Shown in pieces: positions 49,800 to 61,109 of a stretch of DNA of 64,000 nt. The position numbers were made by a program, and so were the translations under genes. The notes beneath the pieces were generated by a model, which made no database searches, was not told the DNA's origin, and saw only the letters and a program-made list of their open reading frames with translations. Numbering within the stretch: position 1 is the first letter of the stretch; each line of letters begins with the position of its first letter. Origin of the DNA: Gorsachius magnificus (Eukaryota > Chordata > Aves > Pelecaniformes > Ardeidae); contig CM067084.1 in assembly GCA_034008185.1 (NCBI GenBank), forward strand, positions 43,351,099 through 43,415,098. The letters run 5' to 3'.

Positions 49800-49950
49800 A
49801 CAAAAAGAAAGAATACAAGGGATAAGTGGTACTAAGCTTAATAGAATTCACAGTAGAGTGCAGAAGGAATTAGCTAGAGTAACTTCTACCTCACTAGCCA
49901 TTATTTTTCAAAATTTGTGCTGGTTACTGAATTTCCCCAAATTTAGAAAG
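49800..49950 (+). mobile_element. Ancient LINE (CR1/L2-type) reverse transcriptase remnant
   Basis: The frame 49690-49953 contains LNRIHSRVQKELARV and SLAIIFQNLCW. This is the linker that precedes the reverse transcriptase fingers in CR1/L2/L3 LINEs, where the common form is GIHPRVLKELA followed by a PLSIIFE-type block. Seven of the ten positions of IHPRVLKELA-type text are readable, and the following AIIFQN block is correctly spaced. The rest of the frame is not recognisable, and no catalytic motif remains. The element is much older than the other CR1 copies here. Confidence 0.7.
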
Positions 49951-50509
49951 TGAAAAAAAGGGTTATAAACTAACCTACCTAAATATCCAGACTGAAGGGG
50001 AAAGGGGAAGAAATACTCTCAGAGTAGTTATTAGTAGCTTACTGACAAGTAGTAACTATCCTAAATGAGGACAGAATATAACTTTCAAATATTTCTACTG
50101 TATTGAGGAAGAAGTGGTGTCAACACTTTAAAGAATATGTTAAAATTCAAATTTTTTAGGTTTTCTTTTATTATTACTTTAGTGATAACTCCCCTGACCC
50201 TCTGCCAAGCCAAAAATGAAAACAAAACAAACAAACAAAAAACAAAAAGGAAAATAAAAAACTAAGTTTAGGAGAGAAAAAAAAATCTCTGATAAAAAGC
50301 AGTCTGGTTAGAAAACAGTAGCATGGGGGTGGAAGATGGGGAAACAAATTTGAGATTGATACCACTACCACATCCCACCAAGACTACTCGTCAAAAACTG
50401 AATGAATTGACAAGCAGTTGGTTAACAAGAACATCTGCAGAACTGCCAGTCTGCTTGGCACTAGTTAAGTGGCAGAAAGATGATTATTTCTGGCATCATG
50501 TTCCTAAAA

Positions 50510-50960
50510 AAAAATCTAGAAAAGCTGGATAGAGTCCAAAGAAGCTGTAGATGGGATAAAAGACATCTAGAAAATATGGCACATTGAAAGACTTGGATAT
50601 TCCCTATTGGGGAAAATGGGAACATATAGTTGGCTCAATTCCTAATTAAAAAAAAAAACCAAAATTAGTTTGATAAACTGAAAAAAATCTAACAGTAGAG
50701 CGAATTAAATACTGACATAGATCATCTCAGAGGTTGTAGACATACTTTCACTGTAAGCTTTTGAAAAGAAAAGGTACATTTTTGTTGTTAAATCTGCTGC
50801 AAATGGTGTATGGAGACATCATTCTGATTCACAGCTGGGGAACTCTTCATTCTCCCTTCCAGTCTTGTTTTTTTTCATAATTATTATTCTCTTATAAAAC
50901 CACTTGGACCTCCCAGAAATTAAGACTTTAATCTGGGACCTCTAGACTCTATTACAGTGT
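50510..50960 (+). mobile_element. Probable ancient LINE 3' part (L3/CR1-type)
   Basis: AAAGCTGGATAGAGTCCAAAG at 50519-50539 corresponds to the KLDRVQR block that lies in the C-terminal half of CR1/L3 ORF2. Downstream, GAAAATATGGCACATTGAAA, then GACTTGGATATTC, CTGAAAAAAATCTAACAG, and CACTTGGACCTCCCAGAAAT keep the order of an old L3-like element. The strand and order agree with the remnant at 49.8-49.95 kb, so the two may belong to one insertion that lost its middle. Limits are approximate. Confidence 0.45.
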
Positions 50961-52406
50961 AATTTAACATAAAACTTTTGATTCAGTGAACTGGGAGAGA
51001 AATGAGTTTAACACCCTGTGCTTCTGGAAGCCAAATAAGTGAGAATAGAAGAGATAATGAGACCCAGTTCTTCTGCAAGAACCTAGAAAGAAATAGTGAG
51101 TTAACATCTGTCTTGTACCAATAAAGCTTAGAGATTTCAAGCAACTACCATGGAAAATTGAACTTTTTAGGCTTTTCACAACCATGCATATATTTCTGAG
51201 AGTTTCAATATTAGCATATATAATAAGTTACAGAACAATTTGCATTTATTTAAATCAGCAGGCAATTAATAAATAAAGCTATTTCACATCGATTGTTAGA
51301 TTAAAAACACATCTGTGAGATATTAACAATAAAAAAATGTTAATAAAGTTTTAGCTTTTAATTTAAATACAGGCTTTACAAAGGTGAAAAACTGTTTCCT
51401 GGAGGACAAACATTTCCTGATACTGCAAGATTTAGTTCTGTTCAGTATTCTAGAAACTAGAGGAAAATGAAAGAATTGAATATACTGCTTCGGATTAGTA
51501 GGATCTGATTGCGGCTTTTTTTGAACGTCAGTAGCTTTTGAACCTATGGGTGACAGCATATACACAACCTAAATCAAATTCAGAAGCTAGTTTCTAGCCA
51601 AATTTAGAATGGCGTAACACAGCTTGAGTTGCGTGATAGGGGTGAACATTTACTTTGTTCCAGAAGAAAGTGACTTTGAATGATGAAAGCTGCTCATAAA
51701 AGAGATGTGTCATGGGATGTCAAAAGGAATACTTACAATCTATCCAGCCTTTTCCTTTCCTATCCTGTTGAGAGCTAGTCCATGAGACAGGTCCACAGGG
51801 AATCAGGTTCGACACTTTTAAAATACTTGTAATAAAGGCTTTGGGCATGAGCTAGGAGGAAACTAGCAAGTCACTGAATGAAGAAGCAGCTTTTATGTGG
51901 TATCTGCCAGCATTCAAGTCAGAAAACTGCAATATCTATGGCCTAAAGACCTAGTATAGACAAATATCAAGCTTTGCTCTACTCAGCATGCCCCTTTGTG
52001 ACTGTTGTAGAAGAGAGGTTATCAATATGACATATGAATGAATGAGTTTTTGTTAGGTTACCTACCATGTAATATCTGACAGACAGAAGGCACTGATGTC
52101 ACAAGGACCACAGACTTATTTGTGAAGATTGTATGAGATTAAATGTAAGGTGCTTTCATTCCACATAACCCTTCGGTATTTTAGAAAATTACAATGATAA
52201 AACACGTGGATTTTTTTCCAGTATAAAACAAGTTTTATTTTTACATTGGAATTATTTCTCTTGACTTTTAATGTGAACATGTTTGATTTCATATATCTTG
52301 CATCCTCTATGGTCATTTTATCTGTCAGCTCTCAAATATTTTGGAAGACACATTTGTGAGTTTGCAGCAATTAGGACACATCTTTTCAAAAATGTAATTA
52401 GAGGAC
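50961..52406. other. AT-rich unique sequence, nothing recognised
   Basis: No gene or known repeat is seen up to the homopurine tract. Confidence 0.5.
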
Positions 52407-52460
52407 AGGAGGAGAGGAGAGGGAGGGGAGGGGAGGGGGAGGGGGAGGGGGAGAGGAGAG
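52407..52460 (+). repeat. 54-nt homopurine tract with six G-runs
   Basis: All bases from 52407 to 52460 are A or G. Between 52421 and 52451 six G-runs of 3, 4, 4, 5, 5 and 5 bases are separated by single A. This fits a strong G-quadruplex on the plus strand and a polypurine block able to form triplex (H-) DNA. The frame 52283-52597 crosses it and is an artefact of the repeat. Confidence 0.92.
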
Positions 52461-55400
52461 TTGTTGCCTACTGTACAAAAACCACAAACAGCAAAGAACC
52501 CCCGCACCCTCCTAAACCTGCCAGGTGTCCTGAAGATGAAGTAAGATCCTCAGTGCTCAGGCAAACAGAATCTTTGGCAATGTTTTACATTGTTTAGTGC
52601 TAGAGGATTAACTTTAGACTATCAGGATGATGTGAATACCACTATCTTAAAGAGAGCTAGTGCAATTATGCTTTCAAATAACTTCCATGGTATAAATGTA
52701 ACAGACACTTGAAAAATGGGTATTGGACACACTAAATCCACAAATGTATTACAATGACTGGTCATCAGTTTGATTTTCATTCTAACAGAGAACAAGACTG
52801 TATCACAGGCAGTTAAGAGGTTGGAAGACTTAAAGAGAAAACAAGATAATTTGCTTAAGGCTATATTTATTGTCAGGGCTGGAACTGAAATAAAAGGGAA
52901 AGCAATTACCATAGACCTATTGGCATGCTTTGTAGATCTGGTAATAAGGCAGTAGTTAGGTTACTATTTTTCCCATCTAGTAATAGCTCCAGCTGTTTGT
53001 GACTTGCTTCCAGGCACTTTGGGACATTAGCTGAAGCATTAGAGGTAATCTGAAACATACAGAGCAGTGGAATAGCACATTTGTTTTTGTCTCTGTCTAC
53101 ACCCAGGTAACAGGGATAACTGTTCTCCAGACTTGCTTCTGGACACAGGGCTGGCTGGAATGCTGAAAGCCCTCACAATAAATCTGACTCCGTAACTCGT
53201 TCTTGCTCGTAAATGTTTAATAACTACATACAGGAATTACTCATTTGGCTTTTATTGTTTATTCTTAACCCTCTGTATAATTCAAAAAGTTATCTATGTT
53301 TTAGACAATATTGTCACTTAGTCTGTATTATCTCCCCCTGTACTTTTGTTACTCCAAATAAGAGAACATTCTTTAGTTTGAAAAAATATTTTCTAGGAAG
53401 ACCATTATTTCAACTATTAGGGTAGATACAAGGAAGCATTTTTCTGATCTTAACCAAGTAAGCTAACAAAAGATGAAAACACTTCAGTATAGTTTGTAAG
53501 AATATTATGCAAATACTACACTGCAAATCTTCATTGGTTTTATAATAATCTAGGATCATGTCTTAATTTTATAATAATTAACACGATGGTCTTTCTATCT
53601 TTTAAAAAGTTGCTGTATTTTCATACAATAACGACATATCAATAATACATTTTCTTTTATGTACAAATGTAGTTGCCAATACAGGAAACTTCAGTTTGGG
53701 AGGGGCACCCTGGTTCTGCGAGTGAGGCAGAGAATACAGAGCTAAAAGACCTGGTAAGCTACTGGGGAAAAATGGATTCAGGGGTATTCATCTTGTATTA
53801 ACCACAGTCTACTGAATTAGCCAGTGTGCTTGCTTATTTCTCCAAACAACCCACAAGCTATGCACATAAAAATGCAGTATAACTCAAATTTTTAGGTCTT
53901 ATGTTAAATAAAAAAAAAAGGAATCAGCAACATGTTCTTAGATGAAAAAGTGAAAGACAAAAAAAAAAAAAGAAACCCGACAGGCAAAGTTTTAAAGGGT
54001 AATTGTACTATTACACGCTAAAAACTATTATACACTAAAAACTATCACAGGTCTCAAAATGCTTTATGAAGAAACTGTTTCAAGACACTGCATCTCACCT
54101 AATCATGAGAAAAAGGAGAAGGAATCTTCCTGTAAATTCTTTTTGTGTTTTTATGTGTTTTATTCACTTACATAATATCACAAACACACATCTCAGGAAA
54201 AGTTATTTAACAATTGCAATATTCCTATTCAGCAAGATTCCAACAATAAAGGTGCAATTGTCACAGCAGCTAGAAGCATTTCAAGACTGCCTCAGGAATA
54301 TTGCTCCAAAACTAAACACTGGTTGTTGGTTTGTTTGTTTTTTTTAATATGGTATCTTAAAAGTTAATCTTTAAACAAGTATAATTTGAAATCTGAATGA
54401 AATTAAAGAGTCCCAGAAATAAAATTATTGTAACTGCCTTTTTGATTAAGATGTTTCAGGGCAGCCACCAAATGATAATGATTTTTCCATTATATCTATT
54501 TTCTTCCTGCCTTCATCTCTCTAGAACCAAACCATGAAGGAGTCCTATGCCACGGTGGTGTCCTATCTGAATGAAGCAATATTGCATGAATCTGTATTGA
54601 GCAATATGGCACCCATCCATTTCAATACATCGTCCAATTGACAGACTATTTAGTTCAATTTCTGTCTACAATGCAAAGAGAGCATCATGATTCTTTCTGT
54701 GTCTCAAGTATTGCATGTCTAACTTTCCCTAGTTAGAACAAAATACCATTATAGAGCAATAATGGGCACCAAAGCACACTGTTTGATATTTCTGTGGATT
54801 TAAATAATTTTGTAAGATAGTTTGCATTCTAGGTCAAAAAAATCTTTTATATGCATTTTTTAGCAAGAGTGCTAGGAAGTGAGAAAATTGCTCTTTGGGA
54901 TACATATACTATGTAGAAAACACCTTATTTTCTGCAACCTATTGCTTATTATAGAGCCCCCGTTTAAGAGAATTCTCTACTTCTGCACTACCTCTCGATA
55001 TCTGATTTACCCTACTCAATTTTGTGGTGTATTAACTTTGTATACCTGAAACAGCAGGAGAAAAGTTTTTCTCTGCAAACCAATAGATGTTGATGAAATG
55101 TTACATTAAAAATATAGAGCACCATGACACTTTCATGCTACCAAAATGTAACTGTTCTGTTTTGTAAATTAGCCCTTTTTATACTGTTGCACTTCTGCAG
55201 TATTTTGAGTTTAAAAATCTGTTATGGTAGAACCACCAGAAATAAATTAATACAGGCTGCCATTAGTCTAGATCTGTTTTGTCTGTCTTTAAGGCAAAAC
55301 TATTCACTCTTTTCAAAGCTGAAGCTAGAGTAAACACTAGCTGACCATGTTTCAGATTCAAAGGACTAATAAGATGCATTATTTTTTGTCTATAGTTAAT

Positions 55401-57000
55401 GCATACCAAGTGTCCTTGGTATACACGATTCTGTGGCTAAATCTGGGCATTTGTAAAGACCAAAAGAGACCTGGTTGCAATTCAGAACACGTACTTTGAT
55501 CTCTGAGAAATTAACATCTTAAGTTAAGCAAGTAACAAATTTAGCCATACAAGCATAATATATTAGAATATTTTATAGTGGTTTGATTTTAAAGCTCAAA
55601 GACATTATTTAAGAGAATGTAATTGTCAGTCTTTAGTAAAACAATACCTCTTCCCTTTTTTATAAAAATTATCTTTGCTGGAAAGAGCATTAGTTAGTAG
55701 TAATCAGTTAGTAGAAAAATCTCCTCTTGGTACATCTGATAGCACAAAATTATTAAAATACCGTGATCTCAGGAGTAACACAGTATTTTAAGAAAGTATG
55801 ATTTCTGTTTAATGGTCTTTTGAAATACATCAGAGAATTTTGTTGAGAGAGCTGAAAGCTGAAAACTGAGCTTTTGAAAAACAGAAAGATGTGACTCACT
55901 GTTGGGAGCCAAAAGCTGCAAATAGTATCTTTGAGAAACAAATAAATGACTCACTTGTGAAACAGAGAGCATATGATTTTCTCGACCAGAGCACTGATTG
56001 GCAAAAGAAAGTAGAAATAATACTCTGGAAACCAAACATCTGTACGCTATGTATATGTAAAGTGGATTGACACATCGATTTGAAAACCGAAGTCTTTGTA
56101 TCCTGTCTTTGAACTTCTACAGTAGTATCCACTTCAACTATAAAAAATAGTTCTGCCTACAGCAGTAGCACCCTTTAAAATATTTAAAGTTCAAATATAA
56201 TCTACTGTAACCAGGGCAATATGGTTGAACACTATTACAAAGGAGACCAACACAGTTGTCACACAATTAACCACATTTACAAACAGTGAAAACCTGCACT
56301 ATGATCCTCCTTGGGTTGCTCTCCAGAAAGCTAGCATGCTTCAGTGCTCTACACCAGTCATAACAGTGACTGCTTTTACTTCTGTTTGTATAATTTTTCT
56401 TTACCCAATTATAAACAAACAAAACTCCCCAAACAAACAAACAAGCTACAGTTCTCTCAAACCTGTTGTAAGTACCACGCTTCTTAGTACAGAAACACGG
56501 TCCTTTTCACTAGAAAGAAACAGAACCTTAGAAATCACTCTGATTTTTTTTTAATTGAGTTCTGACTTTATGTGAGAAACCTGAATCACAAAATGTCTCT
56601 CAAGCTGAATGGTAAAATAAATATTTGTACTTAAAGTATTTAATGGTCTGCACAGTCCTCAAATTTGTGAAAAATCATAAAGATATAAAACAATGAAATA
56701 TACTCCTGAATGGAAAGTAAAGCATTTTTAACATTATTTTTTTTTTAAAGTTCAATTCTGAAAGAGGTAAGTTATTTCTGGTATCATGAAACTGTTTCAA
56801 TCCAGTTTGTTCTAGTTATCAGAACCCTTGAAAAGCATCAAGGACACAACCATAACACCTTGCCTTTTTCCTAAGCAATTTTTTTATGAACATGAAGGTC
56901 AAAGGAATCAAATAGCACTATTCAGGAGGAGACACCCTAAGTCAAAAATTTGAAAACCTTCAAATTTTCAGATTCCTTATGGCAAATATGAGTATTTCTG
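52461..57000. other. AT-rich unique sequence, nothing recognised
   Basis: No gene or repeat family is recognised. Small features are an A13 run at 53959-53971 and an imperfect 17-18-bp tandem repeat at 54011-54045 (core CTAAAAACTAT). Frames such as 55769-56035 (minus) and 56225-56554 (plus) lack domains. Confidence 0.5.
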
Positions 57001-57085
57001 TATCACAGTATAGTTGAATCTGGAAAAGACATCTGGACATAATCTAGTCTACTCCCACCCCCACCAAGAGATGACTTCAGGAAAT
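57001..57085 (-). mobile_element. Old CR1 3' end, minus strand
   Basis: Read on the plus strand, TATCACAGTATAGTTGAATC followed by TGGAAAAGACATCTGGACAT and AATCTAGTCTACTCCCACCC keeps the order of the complement of a CR1 3' end (tail, TTGGAA.AGACC, ATCTAGTCCAAC, C-rich block). It is much diverged and only the last 80 bp or so are visible. Confidence 0.6.
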
Positions 57086-60000
57086 CAAACACTACCCCAA
57101 ACATAAATTATTAAAAAGAAAATAAAATCAATCTTGATTAGTTAATGGAAACACCTCAGCTCTACATAGGTGATGATTTAAATTTTACATCATCTCTGTT
57201 TACATAAACATTAAGCAGGCTGGAGGAAAAAAACCCAACAACCTATAAAACCACAGAATCAACTATGCTCTTCAGTTAAGCTGACAATAACATCACTAGA
57301 ATCACTGGTTATTTCTCTGTAACATCTCTTTGGGAAACATTTCTGCTCCTTCCTTCAGCCTAAGCAGGGCCTCTAAGGGCTTAGAAGTTCCTCAAACTCT
57401 CTCCTGTGAGTCATCTTTCCTATTCAAATTTTATTTTGTGCACCTCTCTACTGAGTGGCTGAGATCTGGATATGCCTTTTCCCATTTTAATGCTTATTTT
57501 AGTATCATCTGCTCTGTAACAAAACTATTTGTGTGATAAAGAAATGCACACACTTCCTTTGCATGTTGCTATGAAGATTACAGAGAGCCTTTACAAAGGC
57601 GGCATACTTCATCTCAACCTTGCAAGGGTTCAGGGTCCTAGTGAAGTGCCCAGGTATGCAGGCCACTAGGCAGTACACAGAGTCACCAGGTCTCCAATAA
57701 GGTACCGTCTCCAAGGATGTAATATTAAAATACAACTTAACACACAGAACAGGGAAATGGTGAGAAGGAAACTTTCCAAATAAACTTAATAAAAAATTCA
57801 AAACCACAGCCACTTGAAAGTATTAACAAACTGAAATCTGGACAAATATAATAGGCATGAAGATAATTTTCCTATTACTTCTCACTAGAAACACAATAAA
57901 TTGTCTGGCTTAGTATACCCTGGTTACATTTGCACATGATATCTCAGTGTACAGTTACCATTAATATTAAGAAATCATCTGCAGTTTGAAGTAGTTCAAT
58001 ACAGAACATAAATCTACATGAGCCCACCCTATATGACAAAGCTTTTATCTATCAGAATCTGTTAATAATCAAAAGAGAAAAGTCAGTACCTTTGGAGCTG
58101 GTTATCTAAACTTTTCTACTCATCTTTATCTAGATTCAGTACTTGAGAAAATTAGTCTGATTGACTATTACTAGGGATACTAGAAAGAAACTAGGCCAAT
58201 TTTATTTATTTGGACAATTTGAATAGTGATAATTCAATTTTTAAAAATTTTGTACTGAAATTTTCTTTGTCTCCTTACCTCTGGGAGGGTTTCACCATGT
58301 GTTTTAGTAATCCTAGTTTACTGTAATTGAATTCCTATATGTTTTGTATATATCAATCCTATTAATCTCCTATCTGTGTAAAAAGAGAGTAAATTCAGTA
58401 TCAAGACACACAATGTAAAAGCCAAGTAGAACAGGACAAAAATACAATAGCTTTTTTAATAACTGTCAACTAAAAGCCTTTTTTCTTTCATTCAAAAAGC
58501 ATGGAATTAGTGTCTTTCACCTCCCATGTTACAAATAAGACTTCCCTTCTTACTTTAATGTCTGTGTTTAGGGATTAGGTATTTAAGTTAGTTGCTGAAG
58601 AATGAAAACACATCAGTATTTTGCTTATTTAATGACAGTCTCACTTTTAAACTATATGAGATACTTGATGTTCATAAGCAGATCCTTTGGAATTGATGCC
58701 AACAAGTCTTTGAAAACCAAGGAGTAATTTAAACAATTTACAGTTGTGAAATGCTGGTCTTAGTAATTTGATGAACTATCTGTATAATAGAAAAAACACT
58801 GACCCATTAATTAGCTCAAAAGTCCACATCAATATGTTTTCTGTTTTGTTAAGTTTCAGCTCTATAAAAATTCATACAAATAAGCATAAAAGTGGGAATT
58901 CCTATCCATTTTTTGACAATAATTATGTCTTGCTCCAAACGTTTATCCTTCTGATTCATTTAAAGTCAGTCCGTATCAGGTCAACTCAGTTTTGATTTCA
59001 TTAGGGATGAACATACGTCAAACATTGTTGCCTGCGTTGAGACTCAGATTTTCAAAGATCCACAAAATCTGAACTACAGTGACCTGAAATAGCACTGATG
59101 CTTGTCGCCTCAAATGAAGATCAGCAAAGGCATTGGTAAAGCATAGTTTATAATAAAAGCAAAACCTCTGTTGTTATGACTAGGCAAACGCAGAGGCATC
59201 CTGTTCTGGATTGGATACAGACTTCCTTTAGATTGATAATGTTTAGTGAAGTGACTTATAAATTTCCTCTTGGATCATGAATGGCTGAGTCTTGACTACA
59301 TTTTGACTTACTACTGTTTCATTCTACACATTCATGGTCTCTTACAGCCATCCCAGAGTCAGTGTGATTCTGTGTGAAAATTCATAGAGTATATAGAATA
59401 TGCATTACAAAGCCACAGGCTAAGGTCTTTCACTGTGTAGTGTTAAATAAAGACAATTCAAACTGATGATCAGTGTTTAAACTTTTCTGGATGCTCCGGA
59501 TGCTCCTGCTCAGACCTGATTTCACGTACTGCTCTAATTATCCTCCCCCTCACTCTCCAGAGCACCCTCCGCTTTTCCTGACCTGAGGTAGCTCTCCCAC
59601 ACAACAATGTTCATCATCATTTATTTCTCTCCTATAGACCTCTCTGCATCATCCTTCTCTCCTCAGTGCGGCATTCTATACCCATATTACTTTGGTTATG
59701 AAGTCTCTTTTGGAAAATAGTTAACTACCTTCAGAAATTGCTGTTTTTTAAAAATTAAATCTGCCCAAAACTATAATAAAAAGGCCACAGCAGCCACCCT
59801 GTCAAGTTAGTTTTTAACTCTACATCACCTTGACAACAGGTGTGATCCACAGCATATTACTTTGATTCATTCAGGTTGTATTAGCATTACTTCATAGAAA
59901 CCCCTTTGACAGTTATTATTTGAAATATTAATTATTTATGTCACATATTAATTTTTCAGATAAATCCTAGTCAGTCAGGGGTAGGGGGGTGAGGGTGTTT

Positions 60001-60413
60001 CTGCAATTGCTTCCTCCAACCAGTAGCAGTAGCATGTACTGACTCAGCTAGTATGGCATGGTGAAGGCTATTCAGTATCAGAATAGTTCTAAAATTCCAT
60101 CCACAGGTGTTAGAAATGAAATAGAGCATGCAAGTTTTAAATAAAGAAAGGTATGCTTGTACTTTGTTTCTAAGGAGGACAGAGAAGCCAACCATTACAT
60201 ACCTTAATAACTCTTTAGTCAGTTAATAACAGTCTTCAGTCACAAACCCTATATCAAAATGTAGCAAATGTCAAGGTAATCTGAATAACATTTTACAAAA
60301 CATAAAGTGTTTAAAAGAGAAAATCACCTTCATGAGAGTTGAGCTGGAAGTGCACTATAGTTCAGGTAACAGAACTGAAAAAGGCATCATCAGCTACTGT
60401 GCAATATTCAACC
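57086..60413. other. AT-rich unique sequence, nothing recognised
   Basis: No gene or repeat family is recognised over 3.3 kb. Frames are short and without domains. Confidence 0.5.
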
Positions 60414-61109
60414 TTCATAGAATCATAGAATCCTTTAGGTTGGAAAAGACCTTTAAGATCATCAAGTCCAACTGTTAAGCTAACACTGCCATCCCACCAC
60501 TAAACCATGTCCCTAAGCACCTCATGTTTTAAATACCTCGTCTTTTAAATACCTCCAGGGACGGGGACTTGACCACTTCCCTGAGCAGCCCATTCCAGTG
60601 CCTGACAACCCTTTCGGTGAAGAAATTTTTCCTGATGTCCAACCTAAACTTGACCCGGCGCAACTTCAGACCATTCCCCCTCGTCCATCACCCATTACCA
60701 GGGAGAAGAGGCCGACCCCCACCTCGCTACAGCCTCCTTTCAGGTAGTTGTAGAGGGCAATAAGGTCTCCCCTCAGCCTCCTCTTCTCCAGACTAAACAA
60801 CCCCAGTTCCCTCAGACGCTCCTTGTAAGTCTTGTGCTCTAGACCCCTCACCAGCTTTGTTGCTCTCCTGTGGACATGCTCCAGCAACACAACGTCTTTC
60901 TTGTAGTGAGGGGCCCAAAACTTCAGGTGTTGCCTCACCAGCACCGAGTACAGGGGCACGATCACTTCCCTGCTCCTGCTGGTCACACTGTTCCTGATAC
61001 AAGCCAGGATGCCATTGGCCTTCTTGGCCACCTGGGCACACTGCTGGCTCATATTCAGGCAGCTGTCAACCAGTACCCCCAGGTCTTTTTCTGCCAGGCA
61101 GCTTTCCAG
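60414..61109 (-). mobile_element. CR1 LINE, minus strand, 5'-truncated, well preserved
   Basis: The tail is the complement of TTCATAGAATCATAGAATCC, followed by the complement of the same 3' end as in the 18.6-kb copy (AGGTTGGAAAAGACC, TTTAAGATCATCAAGTCC). Coding similarity runs up to the complement of TGGAAAGCTGCCTGGCAG at about 61092-61109, where the 5' truncation lies. The element contains no catalytic reverse transcriptase motif. It belongs to the same or a closely related subfamily as the 18596-19886 element and stands in the opposite direction. Confidence 0.96.
60510..61109 (-). pseudogene. CR1 ORF2 C-terminal part, decayed
   Basis: The frame 60666-61052 carries [64 protein letters not shown] and [19 protein letters not shown]. 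Compared with the 18.6-kb copy it lacks about 12 bases near 60927 (four residues between HLE and FWAP), an in-frame loss. At about 60690 the frame shifts and the remaining C-terminus continues in another frame with stops. Near 60528-60558 the word TTTTAAATACCTC is duplicated. Confidence 0.9.

Noticed and set aside
52283..52597. 104-codon frame with a Gly/Glu/Arg-rich middle
   Set aside because: The repeated residues come directly from the homopurine tract.
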